From NCBI GenBank assembly GCA_017465475.1, contig JAFTWC010000050.1, positions 1 to 64,000 of the forward strand: a stretch of DNA of 64,000 nucleotides, given 5' to 3'. Below are positions 60,071-64,000 of this stretch, one piece after another. Source of the DNA: Lachnospiraceae bacterium. Its GTDB lineage: Bacteria > Bacillota > Clostridia > Lachnospirales > Lachnospiraceae. The position numbers and the translations under genes are program-made. The notes under the pieces are model-generated. The model did not search any database and was not told the origin of the DNA. It saw nothing but the letters and a program-made list of their open reading frames with translations. Positions within the stretch are counted from its first letter, which is position 1; each line of letters begins with the position of its first letter.

Positions 60071-62590
60071 ATGGTAAAGGTGGCAAATAAACGATGTATC
60101 AGGGAATTGTCAATAAATAGCCTTCGAGCATCAAAATCCCGTAATATAGTGGCAAGTTGTGCAATTGCCCTGACGACTATATTGTTTACGGTGTTGTTTA
60201 CCGTATTGCTTTCTTTGAATCATTCTTTACAGGAGTCAAACTTTAGACAGGCAGGAAGCAGAGCTCACGGAAGTTTTAAGTCTTTGACAAAGGAACAGGC
60301 GGATGAATTAAAGGGAGATTCCCGTATAAAGGAATATGGTATAAGACATCTTTTGGGAATGGCAGTGGGGGAAGCATTTGCAAAAACATCGGTGGAAGTC
60401 AGTTATTGTGATGAAAATCATGCCTCTTGGACCTTTTTGACACCCATAGAAGGAGGGTTGCCGAAGGAGGGTACAAATGAGGCGGCTACGGATACGGAGG
60501 TGCTTCATCTGCTGGGGGTGGTGCCGAAAGTAGGTGCAGAGTTTACACTTCCTATGGAAGTAGGGGGAGTACAAACGGAGCAGACCTTTACCTTGTCCGG
60601 ATGGTGGGAAAGTGACGCAGTGGCGCCGGCACATCATGTGTTGGTTCCGGATAGTACGGTAAACGAAATGCTAAATCGTGTGGGAGTTGCGGGAACGGAC
60701 GAAACCGGTGTCTGCGGGTCTCTGACATTGGACGTCATGTTAAAGAATGCCATGCATATCGAGGATGATTTAGTGGAGATTCTGGAAAAACACGGATATT
60801 CTCCGGAAGGGATGCGTATAGGTGTGAACTGGGGGTATACCGGGGCCACTTTGTTTAACCGCATGGAGCCGGGAGCGGTGATTGCCATGGCTGTTATTCT
60901 GCTTTTGATGATGGGAACAGGATATTTAATTATTTACAATGTATTTCAGATTTCAGTGGTGGGAGAAATTCGTTTTTTCGGGTTATTAAAAACAATCGGA
61001 ACCACACAGAAGCAAATACAGTGCATTATTCGGAATCAGGCATTATTGCTCAGCGGAGCCGGGATTCCGGCCGGTGCCCTTTTGGGATGGCTTTTGGGTG
61101 TTAAGCTGACACCGGTTATTTTGGGCAAAATGAATGTGGCAACCGTAAATGCAGTGTTTCATCCGTTTATTTTTCTGTTTGCCGCAGTATTTTCTTTGAT
61201 TACCGTATTGATTTCCTGTCGCAGACCGGGACGTGTGGCAGCGGCAGTGTATCCGGTAGAAGCGCTTCGTTACACGGAAGGAAGCAAAAAGGGGCAGTCG
61301 GGAACGAAAAGGAAAGGAAGCGGTTCTCTGCTTTCCATGGCAAAAGATAATTTGGCACGAAGTAAAAGCAAAACCGTGATAACGATTGTTTCCATGGCGT
61401 TGTCGGTGGTACTTTTAAATCTGACCGTGGTGTTTACCGGTGGTTTTGATATGGATAAGTATGTGTCGAATTTTTTCAATGCGGATTTTGTAGTTGCAGA
61501 TGAGGCATATTTTCAGTTTAAACATTTTTGTGAAGAACAGACGGTATCCCGAAATGTGGTGGATAGGATTTCTGCGCAAAACGGAGTGGAAGAGGTTGCA
61601 AAGGTGTTTGCAACAAAAAACGGAGAAGCTCATGCATACATGACGGAGGAGCTGTTTGTTAAGGTGGAAAGTGTATGGAATCCGCCTGAGACAATAGAGA
61701 TGTTGTTGGAATCTGTGCCGAGAAGTGATGACGGCAGAGTGAAGTGGCAGGCACAGGTGCTGGGAATGGAGGAAGGAGCCTTAAAGTATGCGGAAACGAT
61801 AGAAGGGGATATGACAAAGTTAAATGACCCTGACGGAAAGTATATTGCGGTAGTAGAGGCGAACCTGCGTTGGGCGGAACCGGGGGACACGGTTACGTTA
61901 GACTATGATGGCAGGGTATATGAGTATGAAGTGGCTGCAGTGGTATCCGTGCCTTATTCGTTGGGATATCGCTATAGCGGAGGCAACTATTTTTTATTGC
62001 CGGCAGAAATTCTGTGTGAGCATAGTGAAAGAGAAGATATTTTATGTGCCGCCTTTGAAGTGGAGGATGCGGAAGAGGAAGCAATGGAGCAATTTCTAAG
62101 ACACTATATCGAAAAGCAGGAGACGGAGTACGATTATGAAAGTAAGTTTACGATAAGAGAAGAGTTTGAAGAAACACGCAGGATGTTTTTCCTTGTGGGA
62201 GTCGTGTTGAGCTTTGTCGTAGGAATGATTGGTGTATTAAATTTTTTCAATTCGATTTTGACAGGAATTCTGACCAGAAGGAGAGAGTTTGCTATGCTGC
62301 AAGCCATCGGTATGACGGGACGGCAGCTAAAGCGTATGTTGGTATATGAAGGCTTGATGTATGCCGTAGGCGCTGTGGGCTGTGCTGTTTTTGTGAGTCT
62401 GTTGTCGGCACCGGTTATGAAAATCGCATTGGAGGGAATCCTTTGGTTCTTTACTTACCGGCTGACGGTACTTCCGTTAGTTGTTGTACTGCCGATATTT
62501 GTTCTTTTGGGAGTAGCAGTACCGATTGGAATGTATCGGATTGTGGCAAAGCAAACTGTGGTGGAACGATTACGGGAATGTGAGAATTAG
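60071..62590 (+). CDS. FtsX-type ABC permease, 839 residues
   Basis: A large permease with an N-terminal helix (about 30-52), a big outer domain, three helices (about 280-395), a second helix near 435-455 with a second outer domain, and three C-terminal helices with GVLNFFNSILTGILTRRREFAMLQAIGMT, split here only by reading: NSILTGILTRRREFAMLQ is the FtsX mark. Two FtsX domains in one chain are usual for this exporter class. The start is taken as ATG 60071 with AGGGGG 8 bases before it; a GTG at 60062 overlaps the ATPase stop. It probably moves peptides or lipids and may signal to the kinase upstream. Confidence 0.92.
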   Translation: MVKVANKRCIRELSINSLRASKSRNIVASCAIALTTILFTVLFTVLLSLNHSLQESNFRQAGSRAHGSFKSLTKEQADELKGDSRIKEYGIRHLLGMAVGEAFAKTSVEVSYCDENHASWTFLTPIEGGLPKEGTNEAATDTEVLHLLGVVPKVGAEFTLPMEVGGVQTEQTFTLSGWWESDAVAPAHHVLVPDSTVNEMLNRVGVAGTDETGVCGSLTLDVMLKNAMHIEDDLVEILEKHGYSPEGMRIGVNWGYTGATLFNRMEPGAVIAMAVILLLMMGTGYLIIYNVFQISVVGEIRFFGLLKTIGTTQKQIQCIIRNQALLLSGAGIPAGALLGWLLGVKLTPVILGKMNVATVNAVFHPFIFLFAAVFSLITVLISCRRPGRVAAAVYPVEALRYTEGSKKGQSGTKRKGSGSLLSMAKDNLARSKSKTVITIVSMALSVVLLNLTVVFTGGFDMDKYVSNFFNADFVVADEAYFQFKHFCEEQTVSRNVVDRISAQNGVEEVAKVFATKNGEAHAYMTEELFVKVESVWNPPETIEMLLESVPRSDDGRVKWQAQVLGMEEGALKYAETIEGDMTKLNDPDGKYIAVVEANLRWAEPGDTVTLDYDGRVYEYEVAAVVSVPYSLGYRYSGGNYFLLPAEILCEHSEREDILCAAFEVEDAEEEAMEQFLRHYIEKQETEYDYESKFTIREEFEETRRMFFLVGVVLSFVVGMIGVLNFFNSILTGILTRRREFAMLQAIGMTGRQLKRMLVYEGLMYAVGAVGCAVFVSLLSAPVMKIALEGILWFFTYRLTVLPLVVVLPIFVLLGVAVPIGMYRIVAKQTVVERLRECEN

Positions 62591-62593
62591 GGG

Positions 62594-62622
62594 TTGGTTT
62601 TTTGAAACTTTTGGGATATAAT
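62594..62622 (+). promoter_or_regulatory. Promoter of the old yellow enzyme gene
   Basis: TTGGTT (62594-62599), 17 bases, perfect TATAAT (62617-62622). Confidence 0.65.
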
Positions 62623-62685
62623 GGTTTTGAGTTAATTAGAAATCGAATACATAGAGTGTATTATATTGCAAAGGAGAGGCAATTT

Positions 62686-64000
62686 ATGAAGTACAAAGAA
62701 CTGTTTACCCCGGTAAAAATCGGTAATGTGGAGATTAAAAACCGTTTTGCCATGGCACCGATGGGACCGCTTGGACTTTCGGATTCCGAGGGCGGTTGGA
62801 ATCAGAGAGGTATTGATTATTATGTGGAGCGCGCAAAGGGCGGTACCGGTCTTATTATTACCGGTGTTACCTTTTGTGATCAGCAGGTAGAGCCACAGAA
62901 TCAGTCCATTATTCCGGTGTCTACCCACAATGCGGTGCATTTTACAAGAACCAGTAAGGAGATGACCGAGCGTGTACATGCCTACGGCAGTAAGATTTTC
63001 TTACAGATGTCCGGCGGGTTCGGTCGTGTAACCATTCCGACAAATTTAGGTGAATTTCCGCCGGTAGCTCCGTCGGAGATTCCGCATCGTTGGCTTGACA
63101 AAATGTGTCGCTCCATTACGAAGGAAGAAATCCGCAGTATTGTGAAGTCCTTCGGTGACGGTGCGTACAACGCTATGCGGGGCGGATTTGACGGTATTCA
63201 GATTCATGCGGTACATGAAGGTTATTTATTAGACCAGTTTGCGATTTCCATGTTCAACTTAAGAACCGACGAATACGGCGGTTCCCTTGAGAACAGACTT
63301 CGTTTTGCAAAGGAAATTGTGGAAGAGATTAAGTCACGTTGCGGTAAGGACTTCCCGGTTACCCTTCGTTACAGCGTAAAGAGTATGATTAAGGACTGGA
63401 GACAGGGTGCTCTTCCGGGAGAAGAGTTTGAAGAAAAGGGAAGAGATATTGAAGAGGGTATCGAGGCTGCGAAACTTCTGGCACAGTATGGTTATGATGC
63501 ATTGGATGTAGACGCGGGTTCCTACGACTCCTGGTGGTGGAGTCATCCGCCGATGTATCAGGAGAAGGGCCTGTTCCGTCCGTTCTGTAAGATTGTAAAG
63601 GAAGTGGTAGATATTCCGGTAATCTGTGCAGGACGTATGGATGACCCGGATACGGCTCTTGAGGCACTTACAAACGGTGAGTGTGATATGATTTCCCTGG
63701 GAAGACCGCTTCTTGCAGACCCGGATTACTGTAATAAGCTTCGTTCCGGAAGAACTTGTCAGATTCGTCCGTGTATTTCCTGTCACGAGGGTTGTATGGG
63801 ACGTATTGCAACCTATTCTCTTATTAACTGTGCGGTAAACCCGCAGGCAGCAAGAGAGCGTGCCATGGCGTATGAACCGATTTTACAGAAGAAGAAGGTG
63901 CTTGTAGTAGGCGGCGGTGTGGCAGGCTGTGAGGCGGCAAGAGTGCTTGCAATCCGCGGACATCAGCCGGTATTGTTTGAAAAGAGCGGAAGACTCGGGG
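62686..64000 (+). CDS. NADH:flavin oxidoreductase of the 2,4-dienoyl-CoA/2-enoate reductase type (partial)
   Basis: The gene runs off the right edge after about 438 codons; full family members have about 640-680. The N-terminal FMN barrel starts FTPVKIGNVEIKNRFAMAPM and includes the active-site region GFDGIQIHAVHEGYLLDQF and RTDEYGGSLENRLRF. The iron-sulfur ligands follow in CISCHEGCMG (near 363-372) and a further Cys, and then the start of an FAD/NAD domain, VVGGGVAGCEAARVLA (near 408). Such enzymes (FadH, BaiCD/BaiH, 2-enoate reductase relatives) reduce carbon-carbon double bonds in anaerobes. The substrate here is unknown. AAGGAGAGG precedes the ATG. Confidence 0.93.
   Translation, partial: MKYKELFTPVKIGNVEIKNRFAMAPMGPLGLSDSEGGWNQRGIDYYVERAKGGTGLIITGVTFCDQQVEPQNQSIIPVSTHNAVHFTRTSKEMTERVHAYGSKIFLQMSGGFGRVTIPTNLGEFPPVAPSEIPHRWLDKMCRSITKEEIRSIVKSFGDGAYNAMRGGFDGIQIHAVHEGYLLDQFAISMFNLRTDEYGGSLENRLRFAKEIVEEIKSRCGKDFPVTLRYSVKSMIKDWRQGALPGEEFEEKGRDIEEGIEAAKLLAQYGYDALDVDAGSYDSWWWSHPPMYQEKGLFRPFCKIVKEVVDIPVICAGRMDDPDTALEALTNGECDMISLGRPLLADPDYCNKLRSGRTCQIRPCISCHEGCMGRIATYSLINCAVNPQAARERAMAYEPILQKKKVLVVGGGVAGCEAARVLAIRGHQPVLFEKSGRLG

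Noticed and set aside
1..64000. Prophage, insertion sequence, integron or CRISPR system
   Set aside because: No transposase, integrase, phage structural gene, cas gene or regularly spaced repeat was seen, and gene order and ribosome sites are uniform across the window.

Overview
The window looks like chromosomal DNA of an anaerobic, spore-forming Firmicute, most likely a member of the Lachnospiraceae (Clostridium cluster XIVa). The reasons are Gram-positive ribosome binding sites in front of nearly every gene, Firmicute marker genes in their usual order (rpmB, Asp23/YloU, fakA, recG, then rsmD, coaD, ylbJ, tmcAL), a type III glutamine synthetase, and spore genes (DUF2953/YtfI and GerW/YtfJ, an alpha/beta SASP, YlbJ, a SpoVK-like AAA protein). 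I see no rRNA, tRNA, CRISPR array, prophage or insertion sequence. No stretch longer than about 300 bases lacks a gene. The longest gaps (1258-1512, 11857-12102, 21335-21549, 47481-47689, 50928-51151, 57484-57696) each hold promoters, terminators or operator-like repeats, listed below.

Layout. 1-1257: the tail of an unknown gene, a lipoprotein and a cold-shock gene. 1513-5584: a small membrane protein and a heterodimeric ABC exporter with one degenerate ATP site. 5678-11856: YesL-like protein, glycogen branching enzyme with a lysine-rich tail, MscS channel and glutamine synthetase III. 12103-13154: a DUF4097/PspC envelope pair. 13303-18930: argS, two unusual ATPases (DUF234 and DUF815 types) and a membrane SH3 protein ending in a PcrA-like Tudor domain. 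19001-21334: a DUF378 protein facing a YtrA-like GntR/ABC operon with a clear operator. 21550-26634: corA, a Derlin/rhomboid-like protein with a zinc ribbon, two unknown genes and the YtfI-YtfJ spore pair. 26765-31554: rpmB, a 45-residue membrane protein, Asp23, fakA and recG.

31694-40946 is a surface-glycan operon: an AAA+ ATPase, two GT2 enzymes, UDP-galactopyranose mutase, and two very large membrane proteins of the GT-C/DUF2298 kind. 41068-45695 carries a SASP gene, rsmD-coaD and the convergent tmcAL-ylbJ pair. 45780-50927 is a LuxR-type two-component system transcribed away from an ABC-2 exporter. 51152-55009 is a compact chaperone cassette: a DUF5685 protein, a J-domain protein, a second Hsp70 and a membrane zinc-ribbon protein. 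55012-62590 holds two OmpR-type two-component systems back to back, the second leading into an ABC/FtsX-type exporter. The 110-base core between them carries six hexamer boxes in mirror symmetry at an 11-base period. The window ends inside an old yellow enzyme/2,4-dienoyl-CoA reductase-type gene.

The strongest leads for something undescribed are the Hsp70/J-domain/DUF5685/zinc-ribbon cassette, the mirror-symmetric six-box operator at 57533-57594, the SH3-transmembrane-Tudor protein, and promoter-overlapping terminator hairpins in front of cspA and corA. All functional calls rest on reading motifs and context; no database search was run.
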